Below, in pieces: positions 17,068 to 25,689 of a stretch of DNA of 49,220 nt. The stretch covers positions 1-49,220 of the forward strand of contig DATBKT010000245.1 in NCBI GenBank assembly GCA_036555705.1, read 5' to 3'. This stretch comes from JARBAU01 sp029237525 (GTDB lineage: Archaea > Thermoproteota > Nitrososphaeria > Nitrososphaerales > Nitrososphaeraceae). The translations under genes and the position numbers were made by a program. Each line of letters begins with the position of its first letter. Within the stretch, counting starts at the first letter, position 1. The notes beneath the pieces were generated by a model. The model was not told where the DNA came from and ran no database searches. It was given only the letters and a program-made list of their open reading frames with translations.

Positions 17068-17760
17068 TTGGTGCCAGAGAGCAAGTTCAGTGTAGTTCGG
17101 CTTATTATCGGAAATAATAAATTTGAAATATTGGTAAAGCCCGATCCAGCCCTTGAGTTTAAACTAGGCAAAAAACATGATCTCTCTAGTGTCCTCGTTT
17201 CTGACGAAATCTACAGTGACGCTAATAAAGGCTCTAGAGCGGGTAACGATAAGCTTTCAAAATACTTCAAAACTACAGACACAATAGAAATAGCTAGACA
17301 AATACTTCTTCGTGGAGAACACAGTCTTACAACAGAGCAACGCAGAAGGATGACAGAAGAAAAGAAAAGGCAGATTGTTGAGTATATTAATAAGAATTTT
17401 GTCGATCCAAGGACTCATACACCACATCCTACCCTTCGAATATCTAGTGCTATGAACGAAGTAAGAATTGTGATCGATCCAAACAAGAGAGCAGAAGACC
17501 AAGTAAAAGGCGTGGTAGATGCTATAAGAAAGATATTGCCTCTCAAATCTGAAAATGTTACTTTGGCGATTACAGTTCCTTCCGCTTGTGCAGTACAGTC
17601 ATATACCGCACTAAAAAATACTGGTAGTCTTAAGGGGGAACAATGGCTTGCTGATGGTTCGCTAAGGGTACTTATAGAAACCAATGCCGGGATGAAAGCG
17701 GAGATATTAGATAGGATAGGATCTATAACCAAAGGGACTGCTTTGATATCTGAACAATAG
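17068..17760 (+). CDS. Ribosome maturation protein SBDS (Sdo1)
   Basis: A 230-residue homologue of the Shwachman-Bodian-Diamond protein, which works with an EF-2-like GTPase to release aIF6 from the maturing 50S subunit. The three domains are visible: the FYSH fold (1-90, with YFKTTDTIEIARQILLRGE), the helical central domain (95-165, with QRRRMTEEKKRQIVEYINKNFVDPRT) and a ferredoxin-like C-terminal domain (165-230). Start is TTG 17068, with GTG 17071 directly after. It heads the conserved archaeal cluster with exosome and ribosomal genes; a 115-base gap separates it from rrp4. Confidence 0.95.
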   Translation: MVPESKFSVVRLIIGNNKFEILVKPDPALEFKLGKKHDLSSVLVSDEIYSDANKGSRAGNDKLSKYFKTTDTIEIARQILLRGEHSLTTEQRRRMTEEKKRQIVEYINKNFVDPRTHTPHPTLRISSAMNEVRIVIDPNKRAEDQVKGVVDAIRKILPLKSENVTLAITVPSACAVQSYTALKNTGSLKGEQWLADGSLRVLIETNAGMKAEILDRIGSITKGTALISEQ

Positions 17761-17875
17761 CAAAGGCGCTAGCCATGCACTTAACATATAAGTCCCATCC
17801 TGGTAGACCAAATGAAGAGAATGGAAAGAATCATTTTAAATCAACTTAACGAAAAAGGGGTGACCGATTAGCATA

Positions 17876-18652
17876 ATGCAGGAGATCAAAAGAAAATATG
17901 TGATTCCTGGCGATAAAATTATAGAAGGTAACTTTAGGCCTTTGATGAATGTCATGAAGACTGGCAATTCTGTTGTTGCGACTAGAATAGGCATTGCAGA
18001 GGCAGGAAGGGACGGAATCAAGGTCATCCCTTTATCCGGCGTCTACATCCCTAGAGTGAATGATATAGTGATAGGAAAGATAACAGATCATTCTTCGCTA
18101 TCATGGGAAGTTGACATAAATTCATGCTTCTCTGCTCATCTCCCTGCCCAAGATATTTTTGGGAGAGATTTTTCCCCTGCACGAGACGATATGAATAGAC
18201 AACTGGCTACAGGGGATCTCATCACAGCGCGGATTGTTGCGTTTGATCGAACAAGAGATCCAATGCTCACTGTTCAAGATAAAGATCTGGGAAAAATACC
18301 TCGAGGCGAATTGCTTAAAATATCTGCGACACGAGTTCCTAGGCTTATAGGGAAGCGTGGTTCAATGATTCAAACTATCGAACAAGCAACACAAACTAGA
18401 ATCATGATTGGTCAAAACGGAATCATCGTCGTCACAGGTAAGCGTTTAGATGGGATCCAATTAGCCATAAGGGCGATCAAAATGGTGGAAGAAGAAGCAC
18501 ATATGTCAAATTTAACCCAGAGGATTAAGACATTGCTTAATGTGTCTGATGGTTCTCAGACAGATGTCCAGGTCGATCAACTACCTGAGAACCAAAAAGA
18601 TTCCAATTTGAAAGTCGAGGAATCTGAATCGGAAATGGAGATAGGCCAATGA
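17876..18652 (+). CDS. rrp4: Exosome complex RNA-binding protein Rrp4
   Basis: A 258-residue cap subunit of the archaeal exosome that feeds RNA into the Rrp41-Rrp42 ring. N-terminal domain to about residue 60, S1 domain about 62-135 (VNDIVIGKITDHSSLSWEVDI), KH domain about 140-215 with PRLIGKRGSMIQTIEQATQTRIMIGQNG. The C-terminal 40 residues are acidic and polar (ESESEMEIGQ) and probably disordered. Its stop overlaps the rrp41 start by 4 bases (ATGA). Confidence 0.96.
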   Translation: MQEIKRKYVIPGDKIIEGNFRPLMNVMKTGNSVVATRIGIAEAGRDGIKVIPLSGVYIPRVNDIVIGKITDHSSLSWEVDINSCFSAHLPAQDIFGRDFSPARDDMNRQLATGDLITARIVAFDRTRDPMLTVQDKDLGKIPRGELLKISATRVPRLIGKRGSMIQTIEQATQTRIMIGQNGIIVVTGKRLDGIQLAIRAIKMVEEEAHMSNLTQRIKTLLNVSDGSQTDVQVDQLPENQKDSNLKVEESESEMEIGQ

Positions 18653-19392
18653 CTCAAACAAGAAATCTAATTGACGAGAAAGGAATACGAACTGATGGCC
18701 GAACTGGAGATGAATTACGTAAGATAAAGATAGAGGTAGGAGTTGTGAAAAATGCAGACGGTTCAGCATATATTGAATTTGGTAATAACAAGATCATTGT
18801 TGCAGTATATGGCCCAAGGGAAGTGCATCCTAAACACATGGCATTGCCTGACCGATGCGTACTGAGATGTAGATACCACATGTCTCCATTCTCGACCGAC
18901 ACACGAAAAAATCCAGCTCCATCTAGAAGAGAAGTTGAAATTTCAAAGGTTATTAGGGAAGCGCTTGAACCTGCACTAATGCTAGAAGATTATCCAAGAG
19001 CAGCTATAGATGTATTCGTTGAAGTCTTGCAAGCTGATGGCGGCTCTAGATGCGCCGGGATAACAGCTGCTTCTGTTGCTCTTGCAGACGCTGGAATAAA
19101 CATGAGAGATATCGTAACCGCTTGTGCCGCAGGCAAAGTTGACGAAAGGATTGTACTTGATATAAACGACACAGAAGATAAGGAAGGCGGTGCTGATATG
19201 CCAGTCGCATATTTACCCCATTTGAATCAAATTACACTATTGCAACTGGACGGGAGTTTAAGTAGTGAACAATTTAATGAATGTCTGGATAAAGCATTAA
19301 ATGGCTGCAAGTCAATTTATGAAATCCAAAGATTGGCGTTGATGAAGAAATATTTTGGTAGCGAATCTGAGGAGATAAGAGAAGAACAATGA
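18649..19392 (+). CDS. rrp41: Exosome complex exonuclease Rrp41
   Basis: A 247-residue RNase PH-type phosphorolytic 3'-5' exonuclease and the catalytic subunit of the hexameric exosome ring. Markers are RTDGRTGDELRKI, VYGPREVHPKH, RCRYHMSPFSTDTRKNP, VFVEVLQADGGSRCAGITAASVALADAGI (phosphate and catalytic site) and the acidic DINDTEDKEGGADMPVAYLP. Start and stop overlap the neighbouring genes by 4 bases each, showing tight coupling with rrp4 and rrp42. Confidence 0.97.
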   Translation: MTQTRNLIDEKGIRTDGRTGDELRKIKIEVGVVKNADGSAYIEFGNNKIIVAVYGPREVHPKHMALPDRCVLRCRYHMSPFSTDTRKNPAPSRREVEISKVIREALEPALMLEDYPRAAIDVFVEVLQADGGSRCAGITAASVALADAGINMRDIVTACAAGKVDERIVLDINDTEDKEGGADMPVAYLPHLNQITLLQLDGSLSSEQFNECLDKALNGCKSIYEIQRLALMKKYFGSESEEIREEQ

Positions 19393-20216
19393 GCTCTTCT
19401 AGGCGGTCTACACTAATTGTAGAACATCTACGTAAACAACAGATGTGGGAGGCCATTTCGAAAGGTAAGCGATTAGATGGCAGAAATTTAGATGAATTAA
19501 GGACACTGAGTATCGATCTAGGTATTATAAAGAAGGCAAATGGGTCTGCAAAAGTTAACCTAGGCAATTCTGAGGTAATCGCTGGAGTTAAAGTCGAAAC
19601 GGGCGAGCCATTTGAAGGTTTAGAAAACAAAGGGGCCTTGATTGTTTCTGCAGAAGTACTTCCTACTGCTTCGCCTTTTATAGAGCCTGGTCCACCTGAT
19701 GAAGAAACAATAGAATTGGCACGAGTAGTTGATAGAGGAGTCAGAGAGTCTGAAATGATTGATCTTGACCAATTGGCGCTGATTCCTGGAGAAATTGTCT
19801 ACACAATATTCGTTGATTGTAGTATAACTAACGCTGATGGTAATTTATTCGATTGTACGTCTTACGCAGTAGTTTCAGCTTTAATGAGTTGCAAACTTCC
19901 AGTCTTCGAAATCCAAGACAACAGGGTAATCGATACTGGTGCTATAAAGCCAGCTCCTGTGACAACAATACCAGTATCAATTACTGCGGCTAGAATTGGC
20001 GATTCAATCATTCTGGATCCCACTTCTGAGGAAGAGGCCTGTATGAATGCAAGAATTACTATTACTACCAATTCAGATGGTCACTTTACTGCCGTTCAGA
20101 AGGGTGCTACGGGCGCTTTCAATAGAGAACAAATAAAGAGCATTTCGGAATTGGCCAGATTAAAAGGACAGGAAGTAAGAGACAAGATCAAGGAGTTGAC
20201 TAGAATTGGTGAGTAG
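19389..20216 (+). CDS. rrp42: Exosome complex protein Rrp42
   Basis: A 275-residue RNase PH-fold subunit that alternates with Rrp41 in the ring, supports RNA binding and lacks catalysis. RLDGRNLDELRTL, GVKVETGEPFEGLENKGALIVSAEVLPTASPFIEPGPPDEETIELARVVDRGVRES and DCTSYAVVSALMSCKLP are family hallmarks. The Rrp41-type active-site DADGGS block is replaced by CSITNADGNLFDCTSY, as expected. The start overlaps rrp41; the end overlaps the eL43 gene by 11 bases. Confidence 0.96.
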   Translation: MSSSRRSTLIVEHLRKQQMWEAISKGKRLDGRNLDELRTLSIDLGIIKKANGSAKVNLGNSEVIAGVKVETGEPFEGLENKGALIVSAEVLPTASPFIEPGPPDEETIELARVVDRGVRESEMIDLDQLALIPGEIVYTIFVDCSITNADGNLFDCTSYAVVSALMSCKLPVFEIQDNRVIDTGAIKPAPVTTIPVSITAARIGDSIILDPTSEEEACMNARITITTNSDGHFTAVQKGATGAFNREQIKSISELARLKGQEVRDKIKELTRIGE

Positions 20217-20433
20217 AAAAAAGCATAGATCTAGCTCACTAAAGGGACTAGGAATCAAGTTTGGTGCTACGGTGAGGAAAAGATACGGCATGGCATACAA
20301 GACATTAAAACAGAAAAGGCGTTGTCCTTCATGTGGCTCATTAAAACTTCGTAGAATTGCTTTAGGTATCTGGCATTGTGAAAAATGTAATTACAAAATT
20401 GCGTCGGGAGCGTATGAAATCAGCTCGAAATAA
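20206..20433 (+). CDS. rpl37ae: 50S ribosomal protein eL43 (L37Ae)
   Basis: A 75-residue zinc-ribbon ribosomal protein: basic N-terminus, GLGIKFGATVRKRYG, and four zinc cysteines C40-x2-C43 and C58-x2-C61. Start codons TTG 20206 and GTG 20209 are adjacent; either fits. In many archaea the small RNA polymerase subunit P follows this gene; here pcc1 comes directly after, overlapping by 20 bases. Confidence 0.95.
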   Translation: MVSRKKHRSSSLKGLGIKFGATVRKRYGMAYKTLKQKRRCPSCGSLKLRRIALGIWHCEKCNYKIASGAYEISSK

Positions 20434-20680
20434 CTGTAGTGCCAAAATAGTCTTCTCTTTCGACTCTTCAAGTCCTATAGCAGGTGACATTTCAGCGTCA
20501 CTATGCTCGTCATTGAATGCAGACGCTGGAGTCTTGGTAAAAAGCTTGGACAGCAATCGTACTGAGCATTCAAGATTAATGGTCCAAATTGGCACTCACG
20601 ATATCAAGGCTTTAAGAGCCAGTGTTAGCACGTATCTTAGATTAATTAATATGGCATATTTATCAATTTTAGAGACCTAA
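20414..20680 (+). CDS. pcc1: KEOPS complex subunit Pcc1-like protein
   Basis: An 88-residue protein matching the Pcc1 (CTAG/LAGE) domain: AKIVFSFDSSSPIAGDISASL, then the helix IKALRASVSTYLRLINMAYLSILE typical of its C-terminus. Pcc1 is the dimerising subunit of KEOPS, which makes the t6A modification of tRNA. The frame opens at GTG 20378, but the ATG at 20414 gives the expected length and keeps the overlap with eL43 to 20 bases. Position in the exosome-prefoldin cluster is conserved in archaea. Confidence 0.82.
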   Translation: MKSARNNCSAKIVFSFDSSSPIAGDISASLCSSLNADAGVLVKSLDSNRTEHSRLMVQIGTHDIKALRASVSTYLRLINMAYLSILET

Positions 20681-21043
20681 TAGTCAATTTTTTTAAGTCT
20701 GGAATTCCTCTTTTACTCAATGCAATCAGAAAACCTAATTTTAAGGATGTCAGATTAAAGCGTCAGGGTCACACTTTGTCCAGAATTGGGAGTCAAAAAC
20801 AGACCTTCTTATGAAATCATAGAATTAGAAAAACTTTTAAAAATACGCTTTGATGGTTATTGTGTTGCTTTATTTCAAGTTAATCGTAACTCGAACGTTT
20901 CTAACTGCCAGATATCTAACATGTACAATTCTCTATTAAACTCTTTTGGTTATACTAGGAATCCGAAAGTTTCAAGTTGTTGTTCTCAACCCTCAGAGCT
21001 TTTGCACATTTGATATTTATAATACCATTTACATCCTAATATT
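20681..21043 (+). other. Gap in the superoperon with uncertain coding
   Basis: 363 bases between pcc1 and pfdB. Two frames look faintly protein-like: one around 20695-20812 (SGIPLLLNAIRKPNFKDV..., no usual start codon) and the 75-residue frame at 20786-21013. Together they could be the remains of one frameshifted gene. The expected rpoP gene is not here. The pfdB promoter or RBS may lie near 21010-21040. Confidence 0.35.
20786..21013 (+). CDS. Hypothetical protein in the exosome-prefoldin cluster (doubtful)
   Basis: A 75-residue frame from a TTG start, beginning GVKNRPSYEIIELEKLLKIR, with a Cys/Ser-rich end. The first 35 residues look like a folded alpha/beta start; the rest is low in character. 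No family recognised. Its place between pcc1 and pfdB, on the operon strand, is the main reason to list it. Confidence 0.3.
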   Translation: MGVKNRPSYEIIELEKLLKIRFDGYCVALFQVNRNSNVSNCQISNMYNSLLNSFGYTRNPKVSSCCSQPSELLHI

Positions 21044-21442
21044 ATGAGTGAACAAGAACTCCCACCATGGCTAAGGGAACAAGTGTCTCGCTTACAACAG
21101 CTTCAACAAAATCTACAAGCAATAATGATGCAAAAGCAACAAGTCGAAATAGAGACTGTGGAAGTTGGGAGGGCATTAGACGAGTTAAAAAAAATAAGTC
21201 CAGAAGATGCTGTTTACAAAACTGCTGGGCCTCTGCTCATTAAAGCAGATAAGGATTCAGTATCGAAGGAGCTCGAAGAAAAGAAAGAGTTATCAAACAC
21301 AAGATTGATGGTGCTGACGAAACAAGAAACAAGGGTCAAAGATAACCTGAAAGAAGTGGAGGCAAAGATAAACCAAATGATTGCAGGAGCTCAAGGTAAT
21401 GTGGGTAATTCAGCATCTAATTTGAAAACTCAAAATGAATAA
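21044..21442 (+). CDS. pfdB: Prefoldin subunit beta
   Basis: A 132-residue coiled-coil chaperone subunit; four beta and two alpha subunits form a jellyfish-shaped hexamer that captures unfolded proteins. The beta signature is LPPWLREQVSRLQQLQQNLQAIMMQKQQVE, the hairpin VEVGRALDELKKISPEDAVYKTAGPLLIK and a second long helix. The tail is polar and somewhat extended. Its partner pfdA lies at 47615-48109. Confidence 0.95.
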   Translation: MSEQELPPWLREQVSRLQQLQQNLQAIMMQKQQVEIETVEVGRALDELKKISPEDAVYKTAGPLLIKADKDSVSKELEEKKELSNTRLMVLTKQETRVKDNLKEVEAKINQMIAGAQGNVGNSASNLKTQNE

Positions 21443-21545
21443 ATACATACCTCCCAGCAATAAAATGTCCATGAAAAATCTCCTAATTTGATTCCACTTA
21501 GAGTCAATTAAACAACGAAACTCAATGCTTGATCATTAAATTACT

Positions 21546-22277
21546 TTGATCAGGATTGTCGTTGATGAGAGGGAGCGAAATAGCCAAATCCCTACATTCC
21601 TCTTTGATGCTGGAGCTAGGGTCGATTTTGCTCAACTGAAAGTAGGCGATTATATAACTTCAGCCTCGACGGCAATTGAAAGAAAGACTATCAGAGACTT
21701 GATCAGTTCTATATATGATGGCAGATTATTTTTACAATGTTCTGATTTAAACCAGTACTATTCAAAGCCAGTCCTTATCATTGAGGGCAACATGATGGAT
21801 CTTGCGCTTATCCCAGATGGAATCACCAATGAACAGCATTTGAAAACTCTAGTTGAACGCTTGCCTCTAGTCTATCAAACACTAACAAGAATAGCGCTAA
21901 ATTTTAGGATTCCAATAATCAATACGCCTACTGCAGAGTATACAACACAAATAATAATCCACATGGCAAAGATTGCGCTAAAGCACGCAGATGATTCTGG
22001 CCCACTCTTGAGAAAAATAAAAAAGGAAAAGCCAGCATACTATCAGCAGCTTTCGATTTTATCTTCGATACCAGGCATAGGGGACAAATTAGCGATTAGA
22101 ATACTTCAACGGTTCAAAACACCAACTAGAGCGCTTAATGCTAGTATTGCAGATCTCGCTAGAGTACCTGGTCTTGGGACGGCGAGAGCTGTAAAGGTTA
22201 GAGAAATCCTTGACCGCATAGTAAGTGATGATTCAAGTTTTGGTGGACAATCTACACTCTGGGACAGTGAACAATGA
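21546..22277 (+). CDS. XPF/ERCC4-type structure-specific endonuclease
   Basis: A 243-residue short archaeal XPF nuclease that cleaves flap, fork and bubble DNA. The ERCC4 domain shows VVDERER (2-11, Asp7), GDY at 34-36 and IERKTIRDL with E45, K47 and D51. A helix-hairpin-helix tandem follows from about 165 (LSSIPGIGDKLAIRIL, LARVPGLGTARAVKV). The C-terminus QSTLWDSEQ resembles a partial PCNA-interacting motif, without the usual aromatic pair. Start is TTG 21546. It follows pfdB by about 100 bases on the same strand. Confidence 0.93.
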   Translation: MIRIVVDERERNSQIPTFLFDAGARVDFAQLKVGDYITSASTAIERKTIRDLISSIYDGRLFLQCSDLNQYYSKPVLIIEGNMMDLALIPDGITNEQHLKTLVERLPLVYQTLTRIALNFRIPIINTPTAEYTTQIIIHMAKIALKHADDSGPLLRKIKKEKPAYYQQLSILSSIPGIGDKLAIRILQRFKTPTRALNASIADLARVPGLGTARAVKVREILDRIVSDDSSFGGQSTLWDSEQ

Positions 22278-22373
22278 ATTCACCATTATCAGAAGTGTTG
22301 ATTTTAGTATCACAATTGCAGGATTGTTGTTGGCAATTCGATTATCCTTCTAACTCGGCTTACTACCTTTATT

Positions 22374-24521
22374 CTAAAGAGATAGAGGTTGAGTTTGAAA
22401 TATCGATGGAGAATTGCAAAATGAGCAATTAGCTCCGTTAATTGTAACGGTTTTTTTGCCACAGGTATTACATATCGTTACCCTTTGCCTTGGACGCATA
22501 CAATTCAGTTCTGTAGCAATTTCCAGTACTTTTTTGATGTCAGTAAGTGAATCGCTGCAGCTAAAATCTATATCGACTGATAGCCCCCCATTGAGTATTC
22601 TATCTACAGAATTAAATTCATCGAACGTATGATCTATTTCCTTATTATTCAGAATTTGATTGGCAGTTAATAACATTCCTTGTGAGTACATATCATAACC
22701 CTTGTTAGGAGCTTGCAGTAGACTTCGACCATATTTTTCAGAATCGATACTCGCGAATCTAGAAGTACCTTGATCGGTGATCATCGCAACACCTACCGTA
22801 TCCTCGCCTAATTGTTTGCCTTGATCAATAGCCACATCGACCGCAGTTTTAATTACTTTGTGCAGTATTTCTAATCCGTTGTTGGTGGCACCATGTCCCA
22901 GAATATCATAAACAGCCTCTCGAGCCCCAGCCAAGTTGACTAATGCATTTGTAACTCCTACTTCCATAAATCTCGCGCTGCTTGTAACAATCGGTAGCAT
23001 TCCTTTGAGGATCAAATCCTTAATGATCTTTTTCCTAATTGATAACGCCATTAAGGCGGGCTTCATCAGCATAGCAAGCCTTGCACGAAAATACGTCTCA
23101 TCCTTGTTCGATTGATAGGCGATTCTTGGGAGGTTAACAGAAAGAGATTGCAATGTTATGACGGTGTTCGAATTTTTACCTCCCATTGATTTTCTGGCCC
23201 CATTGTTAGCCCTTGTGCCGTCTTTCGATATAGACAGAATGCCTCCAAGTCTTATTATTGATGCAATCTCTTCTGAATGAGTACTGAATTTATTACTTCT
23301 ATTATTGTGTATTATTTCTAAGCCGATTCTAGGTATGGGGGTACAATCAACATAACTTGAATAACCCATTAACAGATCATTGATACTTTTATCATCCAAC
23401 TCTTCAATAGGTAATGTTATTGTTGTGAGGGGTAACCCTGAAGTAGAGTAGGTAGGCACCGAAGAAGAATCTATTAAGATTCTAGAGAACAGTGATGCAA
23501 TGTTATCTGACCCATCTACTGTGTCTAGAATCTTGTTAGGTACTCCTTCCAATACAATTTCGGAGGTAGATTCTCTGCTCAAAAGTGAAATGAGGATCGA
23601 AAGTGCTGACGCTAGAGATTCAGGTTTATGAATATTAGTCAATCTTGAGACATTCAAATATCTACCCTTAAGATTGAGACCATTTTCGCAAATGTCATTA
23701 AAACTCAGGAATATGGTGTCTGGCATCAGTCCCCAGATGCCGCTATGTGATATATTTAGTTCGCCTGCTAAATGCATGTCTGCTATGTCCTTTGGAAGAA
23801 TGTTATTAAGAAGGTGTTCTGAGAATAAATTCATTGATACATTTGAAAAAACACTATCTAATCCATTATTGAGTTTGTCAGTGCTACATAACAATTCTAC
23901 TATGTCCGAAGTTGGCATGCCTATCCTAGCTAACTTATTTCTATAGTCTTCATAACCGTGCTCTATAAGAACCGAATTTACAGTTTCTCTGATTAGAGAC
24001 GAAGTGAGATAGGCTGTTTGAAATTTATAGACTTTGTTCTCAACTTCTTCTGTAATTTTATGGGCTTGTTCAAGCGGCATATTAGCTTCCCTTACTAAAG
24101 ATTGCACTATTTTGTGAGCATCAAATTCTTCAATTGAATGTCTGGAAGTTCGAACGTACATTTTGCCACTTTCAACTATCGATCGTTCCTCGATCTGTCT
24201 AGCAAGACTCAAAACTAGTTTACCCAAATTAGTAATAGTATATCTGCGTTCTGATTTGTTGAGAGCAACTAACGACTGTCTTAATAGTTTTCTTAAGTGA
24301 TAAGCAAATTTGCCAGATTCTTTTTTTGATTTAAACCCGGCTAGCGATTTCAATTCGGAGTATGTAAGCGGTCCTTTAGAATTCAATATTCTGAGTATGT
24401 CAATCCTATTAGGGCTCGCCATCACGGAAAATATCATTCTAACTCGTCTAGAAGCTGATTCTAATACCCCTCCACGTCTAGATTCAGTTTGAAACGAAAT
24501 TTCATGGCTCAACTGTTCCAT
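22374..24521 (-). CDS. NrdD-like protein with winged-helix and ATP-cone domains, apparently lacking reductase residues
   Basis: A 715-residue protein with three parts. Residues 25-105 form an ArsR-like winged helix (ASPNRIDILRILNSKGPLTYSELKSL ... YTITNLGKLVLS). Residues 122-205 form an ATP-cone (VRTSRHSIEEFDAHKIVQSLVREA). The rest resembles class III anaerobic ribonucleotide reductase, with SVNLPRIAY at 461-469 and a C-terminal zinc ribbon C684-x2-C687 / C699-x2-C702. The protein ends 13 residues after the last cysteine, where true NrdD proteins continue to the glycyl-radical loop (R-V-x-G-Y). The segment where NrdD usually has the radical cysteine (MGCR-like) reads DGTRA (434-438). So it is unlikely to reduce nucleotides and may be a nucleotide-responsive regulator. 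The reductase in this window is the B12-dependent NrdJ. A TATA-like box lies at 24561-24570. Confidence 0.8.
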   Translation of the reverse strand: MEQLSHEISFQTESRRGGVLESASRRVRMIFSVMASPNRIDILRILNSKGPLTYSELKSLAGFKSKKESGKFAYHLRKLLRQSLVALNKSERRYTITNLGKLVLSLARQIEERSIVESGKMYVRTSRHSIEEFDAHKIVQSLVREANMPLEQAHKITEEVENKVYKFQTAYLTSSLIRETVNSVLIEHGYEDYRNKLARIGMPTSDIVELLCSTDKLNNGLDSVFSNVSMNLFSEHLLNNILPKDIADMHLAGELNISHSGIWGLMPDTIFLSFNDICENGLNLKGRYLNVSRLTNIHKPESLASALSILISLLSRESTSEIVLEGVPNKILDTVDGSDNIASLFSRILIDSSSVPTYSTSGLPLTTITLPIEELDDKSINDLLMGYSSYVDCTPIPRIGLEIIHNNRSNKFSTHSEEIASIIRLGGILSISKDGTRANNGARKSMGGKNSNTVITLQSLSVNLPRIAYQSNKDETYFRARLAMLMKPALMALSIRKKIIKDLILKGMLPIVTSSARFMEVGVTNALVNLAGAREAVYDILGHGATNNGLEILHKVIKTAVDVAIDQGKQLGEDTVGVAMITDQGTSRFASIDSEKYGRSLLQAPNKGYDMYSQGMLLTANQILNNKEIDHTFDEFNSVDRILNGGLSVDIDFSCSDSLTDIKKVLEIATELNCMRPRQRVTICNTCGKKTVTINGANCSFCNSPSIFQTQPLSL

Positions 24522-24560
24522 TGCACCGTTATTCGGCTTAGATGATTAAAACTCCTTTGT

Positions 24561-24570
24561 AAATATTTTT
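24561..24570 (-). promoter_or_regulatory. TATA-like box for the NrdD-like gene
   Basis: AAAAATATTT on the minus strand, about 44 bases before the ATG at 24521. It predicts a short leader, and suggests the gene has its own promoter in addition to possible read-through from the CdvB-like gene. Confidence 0.4.
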
Positions 24571-24619
24571 TTACTAAAGATGTAGCAAATAGTATGAGAT
24601 GAGACTTGGATTACTAAAG

Positions 24620-25246
24620 TCAGCTCTCTACAAGAACTCTACTTCCATCTAACACCTGCTCATGAATATCTGTGGTTTTCGATCTGGAGTTAGGAATGGT
24701 TTTTGGTACCTCAGGCAGCCTTGCCTTCGCTTCATCTTCCAACAGATTTTCAGCGTCTTGAAGTATCGAAAGAGCGTCCTCATCGATATTTGTACTGATA
24801 ATATTGGAGCTCGCTTTGACTTTCGAGTCAAGGAGCACTTCCGATGTAACCGAAGTCATTTCGCTAAAGAGTCCATTAGCCGCAGGAACTACATTCCAGA
24901 TATCGTTCTGAATATCCTTGATGGTTTCAATAGTTGGTTTAATCGTTTCTAAAATTCTTGCAAATTCATTAATCGTGCTGAATCGTAGTACTATGACTTC
25001 TAATGCGAGACACATATTCCTGGATAAACTACCAACATGATGAATATTTGAAAGTTCATTTGCCAAAACCCTTGCTCGAGAATTATTTCCATTTTTAAGA
25101 TTAGTGGATATCTTGTATCGAAAATCTTTGTCGATCAAGGAAATCCTCTTATTGAGCATCTTCAGTTTTGTGAGTTGATTACTTACTACAAGCGTCGCGT
25201 CCGTAAGATCACTCTTTATATGCTGTCGATGCTGTTCCATTAGCAT
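24620..25246 (-). CDS. CdvB-like (ESCRT-III / Snf7-fold) protein
   Basis: A 208-residue helical protein with the pattern of archaeal CdvB paralogues. A basic first helix (LTKLKMLNKRISLIDKDFRYKIS) is followed by a long helix with ANELSNIHHVGSLSRNMCLALEVIVLRFSTINEF, then KPTIETIKDIQNDIWNVVPAANGLFSEMTSV typical of the Snf7 core, and an acidic C-terminal region. CdvB proteins polymerise at membranes during cell division. I see no clear MIM2 or winged-helix tail, so this is a short paralogue, not the main CdvB, and cdvA and cdvC are not in the window. It is 98 bases upstream of the NrdD-like gene on the same strand. Confidence 0.8.
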   Translation of the reverse strand: MLMEQHRQHIKSDLTDATLVVSNQLTKLKMLNKRISLIDKDFRYKISTNLKNGNNSRARVLANELSNIHHVGSLSRNMCLALEVIVLRFSTINEFARILETIKPTIETIKDIQNDIWNVVPAANGLFSEMTSVTSEVLLDSKVKASSNIISTNIDEDALSILQDAENLLEDEAKARLPEVPKTIPNSRSKTTDIHEQVLDGSRVLVES

Positions 25247-25689
25247 TACTTCAGCTCCAAAAAAGATTAAAAGCCATTGTTAAGTCGAATGTACAAGCAG
25301 CTGTGTTAAAGCTAAGCTACTAATACAGTGGTTGGCAGAGAAAAATCATGTTTTTTACGAGGTTGATATGTTAGGCAGGATAAAGTATTGACTTTCCTTA
25401 TTTATAGGTCAATGCATATTGGTAGATTGAGACATATTTACAAACCCGGCTAGATCAATTTGCTTGCAGTAACACGATTTTTAAGAATAACGCATTTTGA
25501 AACATTGTAAATGTATATTGAAAAGTTCGCTTTGAACTGAAGCAATTCCAACAGGTTGATTTGAGTGAAAATACTACCTTGAGAATTGAATCGGATACAT
25601 CAAAACCGTACTTGTTTGTGACTAATTTTTGCATCATTTCCATATTATGAATATAAATCCCTTAGATGAATACAGAGATGACCACTAGA

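Noticed and set aside
25455..25643. 62-residue minus-strand frame
   Set aside because: Phe/Thr-rich, no motif, no promoter and no neighbour link.
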